Assembly: GCF_047777955.1 (NCBI RefSeq)
Contig: NZ_CP180537.1
Location: 1,054,001 to 1,118,000 of the forward strand
Source of the DNA: Didemnitutus sp047777955
GTDB lineage: Bacteria > Verrucomicrobiota > Verrucomicrobiia > Opitutales > Opitutaceae
Direction of reading: 5' to 3'
DNA length: 64,000 nucleotides
Within the stretch, counting starts at the first letter, position 1; each line of letters starts with the position of its first letter. Shown one piece after another: positions 1 through 9,055 of the stretch. The notes beneath the pieces are model-generated. The model did no database searches and was not told the DNA's origin. It saw only the letters and a list, made by a program, of their open reading frames with translations. The translations under genes were made by a program, and so were the position numbers.

Positions 1-1602
1 CGCGTCGGCTTCGGCGCCGGGGTCGGGCCGGACGCGAAGAACAGCAGCGTCCAGATCTTCCAGCTCCGCCAAGCCGGCCTCGGCCTGCCGAGCGGCGGGC
101 GCGACTCGGACCGCGACTACTATTTCAACACCGACGAGCGCTCGCAGAAGATCCGCGCGCAATACGTCGCGCACATCGCGAAGATGCTCGCGCTCTCCGG
201 CTGGGACGCCGCCGCCGCGCAGGCCGGCGCCGCCGGCGCGATGCGCATCGAGACCGCGCTCGCCGAGGTATCGCTCCCGCGCGCCGCGCTCCGCAACCCC
301 TACGCCAGCTACCACAAGATCGCCGTCGCCGACCTCGCGACGAAGACGCCCGGGCTCGACTGGGCCGGCTACTTCCAGGCCGTCGGCCTCGGCAAGTTCC
401 AGGAGCTGAACCTCGCGCACCCGAAGTTCTTCGCCGGCTTCGCCCAGCTGGTGCAGGAAGCGCCCGCCGCCGACTGGCAGGCCTACCTCCGCTGGCGCGT
501 GCTGTCCAGTTTCGCCCCGGCGCTCGGCACCGCGTTCGAGGAGGAGAACTTCAATTTCTACAGCGGCGTCATCGCCGGCGTGAAGGAGCGCAAGCCGCGC
601 TGGCGCCGCATCATCACCGCCGCCGACAACGGCCTCGGCGAGGCGCTGGGCCAGCTCTACGTCGCCGAGTATTTCCCGCCCGAGGCGAAGACCCGCGTGC
701 TCAAGCTCGTCGAGGACCTCCGCGCCGCCCTGGGCGACCGCATCCGCGCGCTGGAGTGGATGGACGCGCCGACGAAGGAGAAGGCGCTGGCGAAGCTCGC
801 CGCGTTCTCGGTCAAGATGGGCTATCCCGACAAGTGGCAGGACTACTCCGCGCTGAAGCTCGACCGCGGTCCCTACGTGCTCAACCAGCTCCGCATCGCG
901 CACTACGAGCAGAAGCGCAACATCGCCCGCCTCGGCCAGCCGACGGACAAGACGGAGTGGAGCATGACGCCCCCGACGGTGAATGCCTCCTACAGCCCGC
1001 AGGCCAACTCGATCACCTTCCCCGCCGGCATCCTCCAGCCGCCGTTCTTCGACCCGAAGGCCGACGACGCCTCCAACTACGGCGGCATCGGCACCGTCAT
1101 CGGCCACGAGATGACGCACGGCTTCGACGACCAGGGCCGTCGTTTCGACGCCGCCGGCAACCTCGCCGACTGGTGGTCCAAGGAGTCCGCCGAGGAATTC
1201 AACAAGCGCGCCGCGAAGGTCGTCGCCCAGTTCAGCGGCTACACCGTCCTCGACGGCACGCTGCACCTGAAGGGCGAGCTCACGCAGGGCGAGAACATCG
1301 CCGACCTCGGCGGCGTGAAGGTGGCGTTCCTCGCGCTGCAGAAGGCGCTCGAGGGCAAGCCGCGCGAGAAGATCGACGGCTGGACACCCGAGCAGCGGTT
1401 CTTCCTCAGCTACGCCAACATCTGGCGCGACCTCCAGCGGCCGGAGGAGCAGCGCCGCCGCGTGAACGTCGACCCGCATTCGCCCGGCCAGTGGCGCGTG
1501 CGCGGCCCGCTCTCGAACCTCGAGGAATTCTGGGCCGCCTTCGACGTGCCCGAGGGCGCCCCGATGCGCCGCTCCGGCGACGCGCGCGTCACCATCTGGT
1601 GA
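1..1602 (+). CDS. M13-family zinc metallopeptidase (PepO/neprilysin-like), 5'-truncated by window
   Basis: The reading frame is open from the first base, so the true start lies upstream; the first codons already encode a conserved M13 stretch (VGPDAKNSS, then a GLGLPS loop and RDYYF). The zinc site is clear: GHEMTHGFDDQG (HExxH, encoded from about 1102) and the downstream GENIADLGG, which supplies the third ligand Glu and the partner Asp. The substrate-binding NAYY-like element reads VNASYSP. The C-terminus ends in ARVTIW in place of the usual C-x-x-W. M13 enzymes are secreted or periplasmic oligopeptidases; the export signal would be in the missing N-terminus. A strong terminator follows 20 bases after the stop. 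The family assignment is secure, the substrate is unknown. Confidence 0.93.
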   Translation, partial: RVGFGAGVGPDAKNSSVQIFQLRQAGLGLPSGGRDSDRDYYFNTDERSQKIRAQYVAHIAKMLALSGWDAAAAQAGAAGAMRIETALAEVSLPRAALRNPYASYHKIAVADLATKTPGLDWAGYFQAVGLGKFQELNLAHPKFFAGFAQLVQEAPAADWQAYLRWRVLSSFAPALGTAFEEENFNFYSGVIAGVKERKPRWRRIITAADNGLGEALGQLYVAEYFPPEAKTRVLKLVEDLRAALGDRIRALEWMDAPTKEKALAKLAAFSVKMGYPDKWQDYSALKLDRGPYVLNQLRIAHYEQKRNIARLGQPTDKTEWSMTPPTVNASYSPQANSITFPAGILQPPFFDPKADDASNYGGIGTVIGHEMTHGFDDQGRRFDAAGNLADWWSKESAEEFNKRAAKVVAQFSGYTVLDGTLHLKGELTQGENIADLGGVKVAFLALQKALEGKPREKIDGWTPEQRFFLSYANIWRDLQRPEEQRRRVNVDPHSPGQWRVRGPLSNLEEFWAAFDVPEGAPMRRSGDARVTIW

Positions 1603-1622
1603 GGTGAGCGCACCTCCCTTCC

Positions 1623-1651
1623 GGCGCCGCCCGCGGGCGGCGCCTTTGTTT
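1623..1651 (+). terminator. Rho-independent terminator after M13 peptidase
   Basis: A perfect 10-bp GC-only inverted repeat (1623-1632 with 1635-1644) is followed by TTTGTTT. It begins 20 bases after the peptidase stop codon, and marks the sequence before 1757 as non-coding for the next gene. Confidence 0.8.
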
Positions 1652-1756
1652 GGCCGGCCGCGGGACGGATGGCGGCTGCATTTTGAGCGAATCGGGCGCG
1701 CGCGTTCGTCTCCGCAGGCTTGCCGCCGCGCGGCCCGCGCCACAGCGTCCTCGCCC

Positions 1757-3706
1757 ATGCACAAAGACCACGGTTTGCGCGAGCTGACGGTTCGCAGCGT
1801 CATTCTGGGCGGCGTGATCACGCTGCTGTTCACGGCGGCCAACGTTTACCTCGGGCTCAAGGTCGGACTGACCTTCGCGACCTCGATCCCCGCGGCGGTC
1901 ATCTCGATGGCGGTGCTGCGGCTGGTCGGGAAATCGAACATTCTCGAGAACAACATCGTCCAGACCATCGCCTCGGCCGCGGGCACGCTGGCGGCGATCA
2001 TCTTCGTCCTGCCCGGCCTGATCATGGTCGGCTGGTGGCAGGGCTTCCCCTACTGGACCACCGTCGCGGTCTGCGCGATCGGCGGCATCCTCGGCGTCAT
2101 GTTCTCCGTGCCGCTGCGCCGCGCGCTCGTGACGGGCTCGGACCTGCCGTATCCGGAAGGCGTCGCGGCGGCCGAGGTGCTCAAGGTCGGCTTCGGCTCG
2201 GCCGAGGGCGAGCGCGAGAACAAGAAGGGCCTGCGCATGATCGTCGTCGGCTCAGTCGTCTCGGCCGGCTACGCCCTGCTGGCGGCGATGCGCTTGGCGG
2301 CGGCGGAGGTCGCGGTGGCGTTCCGCGTCGGCTCGGGCGCGACGGCGGTCTCGACCAGTCTTTCGATGGCGCTGATCGGCGTCGGCCACCTCGTCGGCCT
2401 CTCCGTCGGCGCGGCGATGTTCGTCGGCATGCTCATCGCCTGGGCCGGGCTCGTGCCGTTCCTGACCGCGTCGCACGGCGTCGCGCTGGACGTGGACGCC
2501 GTGGTGAACACGACCTTCCGCAACGAGGTGCGTTTCATCGGCGCCGGCACCATCGGCGTGGCGGCGCTGTGGAGCCTGTTCCGCATCCTCGGGCCGATCG
2601 TGAAGGGCATCCGCGCCGCGATGGCGGCGTCGAAGGCCCGCCAGGCCGGCGAGGAGCTGCCGCTGGTCGAGCGCGACCTGCCGATCGGCATCGTGGGCGG
2701 CAGCATCGTGGCGCTGCTGCTCCCGATCGCGGGGCTGCTGTGGTATTTCGCCTCCGGCACGGCCATCGCGCCGGGCATCGCGCCCGTGATCGGCGGCACG
2801 CTGGTCTACGTGATCGTCATCGGCGTGATCATCGCCTCGGTGTGCGGCTACATGGCCGGCCTGATCGGCGCTTCCAACAGCCCGGTGTCGGGCGTGGGCA
2901 TCCTCGCCGTGCTCGGCGCCTCGGTGCTGCTGGTGCTGACCTACGGCCACTCGCACGACGCGGCGCAGACGCAGGCGCTGGTGGCCTACGCGCTGTTCAC
3001 GACCGCGATCGTGTTCTCCATCGCCACGATCTCGAACGACAACCTCCAGGACCTGAAGACCGGCCAGCTCGTCGGCGCCACGCCCTGGCGGCAGCAGCTG
3101 GCGCTGGTCTACGGCGTGATCTTCGGCTCGCTCGTCATCCCGCCGGTCCTCGACCTCCTCAACAAGGCCTTCGGCTTCGCCGGCGCGCCCGGGGCGGGCG
3201 CCAACGCCCTCGCTGCGCCGCAGGCCGCGCTCATCTCCGCCCTGGCCAAGGGCGTGCTCGGCGGCGACATCAACTGGAGCCTGATCGGCTGGGGCGCGCT
3301 CCTCGGCGTCGGCACCATCGGACTCGACGAGTGGCTGCGCAAGAGCGGCAAGATGCGCCTGCCGCCGCTCTGCGTCGGCATGGGCATCTACCTGCCGATG
3401 GCGCTCACGCTGCTCATCCCCGTCGGCGCCGTCATCGGCCATTACTGGGACAAATGGGCCGACCGCCAGGGCAACGCCGAGTTCGTCAAGCGCATGGGCG
3501 TGCTCGCGGCGACCGGCTTGATCGTGGGCGAGAGCCTGTTCGGCGTGGCCTTCGCCGGCATCGTGGCCGCGGCCGGCACCGACACGCCGCTCGCCGTTGT
3601 GGGCGACAGCTTCACCACGCCGGGCATCGTGATCGGCGCGCTGGCGTTCGCCGGCGCGGTCGTGTTCCTCTACCGCAACTGCCGCCGCTCCTGCCGCGCC
3701 GACTGA
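1757..3706 (+). CDS. OPT-family oligopeptide/metal-chelate transporter
   Basis: This 649-residue integral membrane protein has about 15 hydrophobic segments. Its family signatures are NVYLGLKVGLTFATSIPAAV near the N-terminus, GLIGASNSPVSG in the middle and PPLCVGMGIYLPMAL near the C-terminus. It belongs to the bacterial OPT branch that imports oligopeptides or metal-chelating peptides by proton coupling. The ATG at 1757 is chosen because the upstream in-frame extension to 1604 runs through the terminator of the previous gene and encodes an Arg/Pro-rich, non-conserved stretch. It lies on the same strand as the M13 peptidase, so the pair could serve peptide breakdown and uptake, but the terminator argues for separate transcription. 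Confidence 0.9.
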   Translation: MHKDHGLRELTVRSVILGGVITLLFTAANVYLGLKVGLTFATSIPAAVISMAVLRLVGKSNILENNIVQTIASAAGTLAAIIFVLPGLIMVGWWQGFPYWTTVAVCAIGGILGVMFSVPLRRALVTGSDLPYPEGVAAAEVLKVGFGSAEGERENKKGLRMIVVGSVVSAGYALLAAMRLAAAEVAVAFRVGSGATAVSTSLSMALIGVGHLVGLSVGAAMFVGMLIAWAGLVPFLTASHGVALDVDAVVNTTFRNEVRFIGAGTIGVAALWSLFRILGPIVKGIRAAMAASKARQAGEELPLVERDLPIGIVGGSIVALLLPIAGLLWYFASGTAIAPGIAPVIGGTLVYVIVIGVIIASVCGYMAGLIGASNSPVSGVGILAVLGASVLLVLTYGHSHDAAQTQALVAYALFTTAIVFSIATISNDNLQDLKTGQLVGATPWRQQLALVYGVIFGSLVIPPVLDLLNKAFGFAGAPGAGANALAAPQAALISALAKGVLGGDINWSLIGWGALLGVGTIGLDEWLRKSGKMRLPPLCVGMGIYLPMALTLLIPVGAVIGHYWDKWADRQGNAEFVKRMGVLAATGLIVGESLFGVAFAGIVAAAGTDTPLAVVGDSFTTPGIVIGALAFAGAVVFLYRNCRRSCRAD

Positions 3707-3788
3707 GCGCGGCGGCGGGCCGTTTGGCCCGGGTATTCCAAACTGCGGGATAGCCGCCGGGAGGACGGCGGCCTAAATCGAGCGCGCT

Positions 3789-4694
3789 ATGATGATCACG
3801 CGCCGAATTCTGGGGTTCACGGTAGGAATTTTGAATGCCGCCGCCGTTTCCGCGCAGACGATCCAGTTCGTCAGCGTCACCCGCCAGGCCAACTACGTGC
3901 AGACAGGCGCCACCGTGAGCGACCGCGCTGCCGATGGAACGACCCCGTTCCAGTTTCGCGCTGCAGTGGAGGGTTCGGACAGCTCGCCGCTGACCTCAAC
4001 AAACCCGTGGACCGCGGTCACGGTGACGCTCCCGAGCAGCGCCACGCAGGCGCTGACTTTCGATACGAGCAATCAGGGCTGGTATTTCAAGGATTCGACG
4101 CCGACGAGCATGAGCAATCTCAACGCCACATACGACGTCGGCAGCTACACATTCACGCCTACCGGGACGCCCAGCACACAGGCTACGGTCACGGTGGCCA
4201 GCTTCGCCTCCTCGCTGTTGAATATTCCGCAGCTCACGCTTTCCGGCGGATCGTGGATCAATGGCGCTTACGTGGTAAGCGACACTGCAACCCTCACGGT
4301 CACCTTCAACGCCGTCTTCTCGGGCACGCCCGGCGCAAGCGATTCTTTCCACTTCGACTCGAGCCTCGATGGACAGAGCAACCACATCAACGGCACGAAT
4401 GATTTCGTTAACTGGGACGCGACGACGAACGCGACAGCGAACTATGCATCGACTCCGCCGGACTTCGTTATCGGTGCAGGCCAGCTCGCGGCCGGCAGCT
4501 ATACGATCTCGGCCAGCTACAACGACGTGCAAAACCCGACTTCCGTCTACGGCTCGGCTTTCGCCGCGTCGTTGTTGGAATACCGCACCCAGGTCAACCT
4601 CACCGTCGTGCCCGAACCGTCGGCCACCGCGACAGCCTTCGGGGTCTTCGTCCTGCTCTTCGCCACACGGCGCCGCTCTCTACGCGCGGCCTAA
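3789..4694 (+). CDS. PEP-CTERM sorting-domain secreted protein
   Basis: The 301-residue protein has a signal peptide (hydrophobic stretch around residues 7-22, cleavage near VSAQ), a Thr/Ser/Asn-rich extracellular body with no family I recognise, and a canonical C-terminal PEP-CTERM tripartite signal: VPEP, a hydrophobic helix (TAFGVFVLLFA) and a basic tail (TRRRS). PEP-CTERM proteins are processed by exosortase in Gram-negative bacteria that make exopolysaccharide; no exosortase gene is visible in this window. Its GC content is visibly lower than that of its neighbours. The function of the body domain is unknown. Confidence 0.85.
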   Translation: MMITRRILGFTVGILNAAAVSAQTIQFVSVTRQANYVQTGATVSDRAADGTTPFQFRAAVEGSDSSPLTSTNPWTAVTVTLPSSATQALTFDTSNQGWYFKDSTPTSMSNLNATYDVGSYTFTPTGTPSTQATVTVASFASSLLNIPQLTLSGGSWINGAYVVSDTATLTVTFNAVFSGTPGASDSFHFDSSLDGQSNHINGTNDFVNWDATTNATANYASTPPDFVIGAGQLAAGSYTISASYNDVQNPTSVYGSAFAASLLEYRTQVNLTVVPEPSATATAFGVFVLLFATRRRSLRAA

Positions 4695-4740
4695 TCGACC
4701 GGACGGTGCCTCCTCCGTCCGCGCCCCCGCACGGCTTTTC

Positions 4741-4890
4741 TCACCGCGCGAAGGTGTCCGGGCGCACGACGGCGGCCGCGACCTCGGGCGGAAAGCCGAG
4801 CACGAGCAGCCAGTTGAAGGCGTTGATTTGCGCCACGGCAGTGACGGTCGGGCCGGACGCGGACGGGACGGAAGCGGGAGGCGTATTCAT
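4741..4890 (-). CDS. Possible 49-residue small protein
   Basis: This short frame encodes a Pro/Ser/Val-rich start (MNTPPASVPSASG) and a hydrophobic, aromatic-containing tail (AFNWLLVLGFPPEV). Its codons follow the genome's third-position C/G preference. It lies 95 bases downstream of the sensor kinase on the same strand. No Shine-Dalgarno site is seen and two further in-frame ATG codons lie just upstream. A plus-strand frame overlaps it but has a poorer amino-acid composition. I recognise no family. Confidence 0.3.
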   Translation of the reverse strand: MNTPPASVPSASGPTVTAVAQINAFNWLLVLGFPPEVAAAVVRPDTFAR

Positions 4891-4917
4891 GGCGGGGAAC
4901 ATGCCGCCATGAAACCC

Positions 4918-4957
4918 GCCGCGCGTTATCGCCGTGTGTGCGGACGCGGCCTTTTTT
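4918..4957 (+). terminator. Probable rho-independent terminator
   Basis: A GCCGCG/CGCGGC outer stem (4918-4923 with 4945-4950) encloses a small CCG/CGG inner stem and is followed by CTTTTTTG. It points to the plus strand, so it may end transcripts from the PEP-CTERM gene about 220 bases upstream. Confidence 0.5.
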
Positions 4958-4984
4958 GTTAAGCCGGCGTAAGGCCGGCCGCGC

Positions 4985-6436
4985 TCACTCCGCCGCGGCG
5001 AGCCGCAGCTCCGCACGGAAGCCGTGCGGCTCGCGGTTCGCGAAACGCACCTCGCCGCCGCAGGCCGCCACGCTCGAGCGCACGATGGTGAGGCCGAGGC
5101 CCACGCCGCCGGTCTCGCGGGCGCGGGCGCTCTCCGGCCGGAAAAACGGTTCGCCCAGGCGCGCCAGCGCCGCGGCCGGCACGCCGGGGCCGTCGTCGTC
5201 GATCTGCACGACGATCGCCGCGCCGTCGCGTCGCGCGCCCAGTCGCGCGGCGCCGCCGCCGTAGCGCAGCGCGTTGCGCACCAGGTTGCCGATGGCGCGG
5301 CGCAGCAGCGCGGCGTCGCCGAGCGCGACGAGATCGCCGGGCACCGCGACCGCGACGCGTTCGCCGGCGTCCTCGCGCGCCAGCGCTTCCGCGACCAGCG
5401 GCGCGAGGGGCAGGGGCTGGCGGGCCGCGGCCGGCGGCTGCAGCCCGGCGCGGGTGAACGCCAGCAGCTCGCCCACCAGCTCGGCCATCTGCTGCACCTC
5501 CTCGCGCACGTCGGTCACCGCCGGCTGGAGCGGAGCCGGCGCCCGCTGCTCGAGCAGTTCCACCGCCACCTGCAGCCGGCCCAGGGCGAGCCGAGCTCGT
5601 GCGCGACGTCGCCGAGGAAGCGTTTCTGCGTCTCGGCGTGCGACGCGAGGCGCTGCGCCATGCCGTTGATCGCGCCGCCGAGCCGGCCGATCTCGTCGGC
5701 GCCGTGCACGGCCGCGCGCGTCTCGAACCGGCCCTCGGCCAGCCGGTCCGTCGCCGCGGTGAGGAGATCGAGCCGGCGGGTGAGCGAGCGCACGAAAGGC
5801 AGCCAGAACAGCACCGAGACGGCCAGCGCGAGCGCGGCGACCCCAGCCCACCACTGCAGGCCCAGCAGCAGCACGAAGCGCCAGGTCGAGCGGGTGTGGA
5901 TCAGCAGCGTGGTGCGCGGCGGCGGCTCGCCGGCTTCGAGCAGCTCGGGCGAGGGTGCAGCCGCAGCCCGAACCAGAAGTCGCCGCCGGCGGTGCGGAAC
6001 AGGAAGCGGCCGCTGCCCTGGCCCCGGATTTCCGGCGGCGGTGCGTCGCGCGCGGCGTCGATGTCGGGCGGCGGGAGGCCGGGCCGGCGGTTCTCCGGAC
6101 CGGTGTGCCGCAGCTCGCGGCGCACCGGCTCGGGGAGGGCAGCGACGGACCGGCCAGCACGAGCCCGTCGTTGCGGATCCAGATCAGGTCGGCGCCGTTT
6201 TCGTCGGCGTGCCGCGCCAGCACCGCCTCGGCCTCCTCCGGCGGCGCGGACCACAGGCCGTCGGAGATCGCGTCCGCCCGCGCGGCGACGCGGTCGCCGA
6301 GCGGCCCGAGCGCGATGCGCTCCCAGCCGCGCTCGCCGCGGGCGAAGAACCACGCCGCGCCGAGCGCCGCCACCAGCGCGAAGTTCAGCGCGAGCAGCAG
6401 CCAGACCTTGATCCAGAGCGGAAGGGAAATCCTCAA
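4985..6436 (-). CDS. CpxA/BaeS-like sensor histidine kinase, frameshifted as sequenced
   Basis: The protein is recoverable only by joining three frames. The N-terminus (signal/TM helix, periplasmic sensor) reads in one frame from 6436 to about 6135. The end of the sensor domain reads in a second frame to about 5954. The second TM helix, HAMP linker and H-box (FLGDVAHELGSP) read in a third frame to about 5585. The dimerisation helix, N-box (LVRNALRYGG), G1 (DDGPGVP) and G2 (GVGLGLTI) are back in the first. Each junction is mended by adding one C to a short C run. All functional motifs survive, so the gene is probably intact in the organism. It pairs with the OmpR-type regulator at 8322-9055 and is transcribed divergently from the YHYH gene across a shared operator. 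Inferred role: envelope or copper stress sensing. Confidence 0.8.
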   Translation of the reverse strand: MRISLPLWIKVWLLLALNFALVAALGAAWFFARGERGWERIALGPLGDRVAARADAISDGLWSAPPEEAEAVLARHADENGADLIWIRNDGLVLAGPSLPSPSRCAASCGTPVRRTAGPASRRPTSTPRATHRRRKSGARAAAASCSAPPAATSGSGCGCTLARAARSRRAAAAHHAADPHPLDLALRAAAGPAVVGWGRRARAGRLGAVLAAFRALAHPPARSPHRGDGPAGRGPVRDARGRARRRRDRPARRRDQRHGAAPRVARRDAETLPRRRRARARLALGRLQVAVELLEQRAPAPLQPAVTDVREEVQQMAELVGELLAFTRAGLQPPAAARQPLPLAPLVAEALAREDAGERVAVAVPGDLVALGDAALLRRAIGNLVRNALRYGGGAARLGARRDGAAIVVQIDDDGPGVPAAALARLGEPFFRPESARARETGGVGLGLTIVRSSVAACGGEVRFANREPHGFRAELRLAAAE

Positions 6437-6478
6437 GCGCCGGCGACGCTAGCGGGCGGACGCGAAAAATCCCGCCCA

Positions 6479-6527
6479 TTTACCCGGGCTTAACAAAAAG
6501 CCGCGCGCGGCCACATCCGCGCTTAAC
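6479..6527. promoter_or_regulatory. Operator-like element A (tandem TTTAC/TTAAC half-sites)
   Basis: Direct half-sites TTTAC (6479) and TTAAC (6490) are spaced 11 bp, and a third TTAAC lies at 6523, 33 bp further on. The same arrangement with identical spacing recurs at 9096-9144; 17 of the first 18 bases match. Tandem half-sites 11 bp apart are typical of OmpR/PhoB-family response regulators. The element lies between the divergent sensor kinase and YHYH gene. Confidence 0.65.
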
Positions 6528-6563
6528 CGCGCGGCGGTTCACTGCGGGCCCTCCACCACGCCC

Positions 6564-8297
6564 ATGCCTCTCTCCCGCTGGTTTCGCCCCGCCGTTTTCC
6601 CCCTGCTCGCCCTCACGCTCGCCGCGCAGTCGAGCGATCCGCGCCTCACCACCTGGCTCACCGACGCCTCCGGCAGCTACGCCCGCGTCTACCAGACCAA
6701 CGCCGACAAGTCCGCCGGCGCGACCGCGACCACCTGGCCGCGCTCCGGCCTCCTCAACCGCGGCGGCGGCGTCTCCACCGCCACCTACACCGACATCCAG
6801 CGCGTCGCCTACTCCGCCGGCTATGTCTACATCCAGACCACCGGCCTGGCCAGCTACACGATGGGGCCGTGGTATGACGTCGACGGCGCCACGCTCTTCG
6901 GCATGTGGCCCAGCAACCGCGCCGCCATCCATCAGATTCCGCGCAATCCCACCATCCCCGCGACCAAGTCGCTCACGCGCGGCGTCGGCGGCGTCCTCGT
7001 GAACGGCGTCTATCTCTGGAACAACGGCGACGCCCAGTCCTACAGCACGAGCACCGGCACCGTCTCCTTCAACGGCCAGGGCATCTGGAACCGCCTCGCC
7101 GGCCCGACCGAGGGTCCGACCTTCGACGCCGCCAACGCCCACCAGCCGCAGAACGGCCAATACCACAATCACATCAACCCGAAGGCGCTTCGCTACCAGC
7201 TCGGCGACGCCGTCACCTTCAACGCCGCCACGCAGACCTACAGCGAGGCCACGCCGACGAAGCATTCGCCCATCATCGGCTGGGCCAACGACGGCCTGCC
7301 CATCTACGGCCCCTACGGCTATGCCTCGGCGCTGGACGCGGGCAGCGGCGTCCGCCGCATGACTTCCGGCTTCACCAAGCGCGACGGCACGAACGGCACC
7401 GACAACCTCGCCGCCACCGGGCGCGTGAAGCTCCCCGCGTGGGCCGCCAGCGTCCAGGGCCGCAGCCAGACCCTCGCCGCCACGCAATACGGCCCGAGCA
7501 CGACCACGTCCGCCATCGGCACCTTCGCCGAGGATTACGAATACCTCGGCGACCTCGGCAAGACGCAGGGCGTCGACTTCGACCTCAACCGCCAGAACGT
7601 CCGCTTCTGCGTCACGCCCGAGTTCCCCGGCGGCACCTACGCCTACTTCGTCTGCCTCGACGCCGCCGGCAACTCCGTCTTCCCCGACGTCATCAACCAG
7701 GAATTCTTCGGCACGCCCGCCAGCAACCAAGGCACCGTGACGGCCATCACCGAGAGCGTCACCGAATACAGCCGGGGCGGCCCCGCCGCCGCGATCACGC
7801 TCACCGGCACCGCCTCCGGCAACGGCGTGAAGCTCGCGTGGAACTCCGCCGACGGCGCCACCTACCAGGTCGAGTCGTCCGCCGACAACGTCACGTTCAC
7901 CCTGCTCGCCTCCGGCGTCACCAGCGGCGGCATCACCACGACCTACACCGCCGCCGCGACCGCCGCCTACTTTCGCGTCACGCTCACCGCCATCGCCACC
8001 TACGACACGAACGGCACCACCGGCACGCCCGTCGGCACCACCGCCACGCTGCATTACACGACCTCCGGCAGCAGCACGACCGGTTCGACCAACGGTTCCG
8101 GCAGCACGACCACGACCACCACCACCACCACCACCACCACCACGACTCCGACCACGACCACGACGACCGGCAGCGGCACCAGCGCGTCAACCGGCAGCAC
8201 GGGCGGCGGCGGTGGTGGCGCCCCGAGCGAGGGGTTCGCCGCGATCGCCGCGGCGCTGTTGGTCCTGCGGGCGCGCCGCGGCTTCAGCCGCCGCTGA
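6564..8297 (+). CDS. YHYH-domain secreted protein with Thr-rich linker and C-terminal anchor
   Basis: The 577-residue protein has a signal peptide (PLLALTLAAQ, residues ~12-21). A YHYH domain follows (about residues 90-300): GQYHNHINP with Y200 and H203, then HSPIIGWANDGLPIYGPYGY. After it come a short fibronectin-like segment (~residues 410-480) and a low-complexity Thr/Gly linker encoded by an ACC/ACG run at about 8105-8170. The C-terminus is GGGGGAPS, a hydrophobic helix (FAAIAAALLVL) and a basic tail, which resembles a GlyGly-CTERM/PEP-CTERM type sorting signal. The YHYH domain has no established reaction; its His-rich loop suggests metal binding. It shares an operator with the kinase and sits beside an MbnP-MbnH fusion, which supports a copper-related role by inference. 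Confidence 0.85.
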   Translation: MPLSRWFRPAVFPLLALTLAAQSSDPRLTTWLTDASGSYARVYQTNADKSAGATATTWPRSGLLNRGGGVSTATYTDIQRVAYSAGYVYIQTTGLASYTMGPWYDVDGATLFGMWPSNRAAIHQIPRNPTIPATKSLTRGVGGVLVNGVYLWNNGDAQSYSTSTGTVSFNGQGIWNRLAGPTEGPTFDAANAHQPQNGQYHNHINPKALRYQLGDAVTFNAATQTYSEATPTKHSPIIGWANDGLPIYGPYGYASALDAGSGVRRMTSGFTKRDGTNGTDNLAATGRVKLPAWAASVQGRSQTLAATQYGPSTTTSAIGTFAEDYEYLGDLGKTQGVDFDLNRQNVRFCVTPEFPGGTYAYFVCLDAAGNSVFPDVINQEFFGTPASNQGTVTAITESVTEYSRGGPAAAITLTGTASGNGVKLAWNSADGATYQVESSADNVTFTLLASGVTSGGITTTYTAAATAAYFRVTLTAIATYDTNGTTGTPVGTTATLHYTTSGSSTTGSTNGSGSTTTTTTTTTTTTTTPTTTTTTGSGTSASTGSTGGGGGGAPSEGFAAIAAALLVLRARRGFSRR

Positions 8298-8312
8298 GCG
8301 CCGCGCGCTCTC

Positions 8313-8333
8313 CGGGCGGATTCACTCCGCCCG
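8313..8333. terminator. Stem-loop between convergent YHYH and regulator genes
   Basis: A perfect 8-bp stem (8313-8320 with 8326-8333) with a 5-base loop overlaps the stop codon of the minus-strand regulator and follows the YHYH stop by 15 bases. There is no T tract, so intrinsic termination is uncertain. Confidence 0.4.
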
Positions 8334-9055
8334 CGGATCGACCAGCATGTAGCCCGCCGAGCGCACGGTGCGGATCCAGCGCGGCTGCTTGGCGTCGTCG
8401 CCGAGCTTCCGCCGCAGCGCGGAGATGTGCACGTCGATCGAGCGGTCGAAGACGTCGTAGTTGCGGTCGCGGCACTCGTCGAGCAGCGCCTCGCGCGTCT
8501 TCACGCGGCCCCGCGCTTTCGCGAGGCTCGCGAGCAGGTCGAATTCCACCGGGGTGAGCGGCAGCGCCGTGGCCCCGAGCGCGGCGCTGCGGGCGTCGAG
8601 GTTCACGCGCAGGTCGCCGACGATGATCTCCTGGATCGGCGGGTTCGCCTCCGCCGCCACCGCGGCGGTCGCCGCCCGGCGCAGCACCGCGCGCAGCCGC
8701 GCGAGCAGTTCGCGGGTGGAAAAGGTTTTCGGCAGGTAGTCGTCCGCGCCGACCTCGAGTCCCACGATGCGGTCCGTCTCGTCGCCGCGCGCGGTGAGCA
8801 TCAGCACCGGCACGGCGCTCTTCTGCCGGATGCCGCGGAGCACCTCGAAGCCGTCCAGTCCGGGCAGCATCACATCGAGGATGACGGCGTGCCAGTGCTC
8901 CGCCGGGTCGATCGCGCGCTCGAGGCCGAGGCGCCCGTCGTGCACGGCGACGACGTCGAACGCCAGCGGCTCGAGGTAGCTGGCGACGAGACGGCAGAGC
9001 TTCCGGTCGTCGTCGATCATCAGCAGCCGCGTGCGGCCCGGGGCGGGGAGTCCAT
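8322..9055 (-). CDS. OmpR/PhoB-family response regulator
   Basis: The receiver domain carries the acidic pocket (LLMIDDDRK), the phospho-acceptor Asp in VILDVMLPGLDG, the Thr in MLTARGDE and Lys in DDYLPKTFS. A winged-helix DNA-binding domain follows (LTPVEFDLL, then VDVHISALRRKLGDD-like and IRTVRSAGYML). The start is uncertain. The first in-frame ATG (9020) would remove strand beta-1, while the natural ATG at 9055 is one frame off, as though a base were missing near 9025-9030. The longer in-frame extension would run into the operator. It is the partner of the kinase at 4985-6436, separated from it only by the YHYH gene. It probably binds the two TTTAC/TTAAC elements, including one upstream of itself. 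Confidence 0.88.

Noticed and set aside
4985..6436. Treating the sensor kinase as a decayed pseudogene
   Set aside because: Three same-type deletions with all catalytic motifs kept, in a window with the same error in other genes, fit consensus errors better. The possibility remains open until reads are checked.
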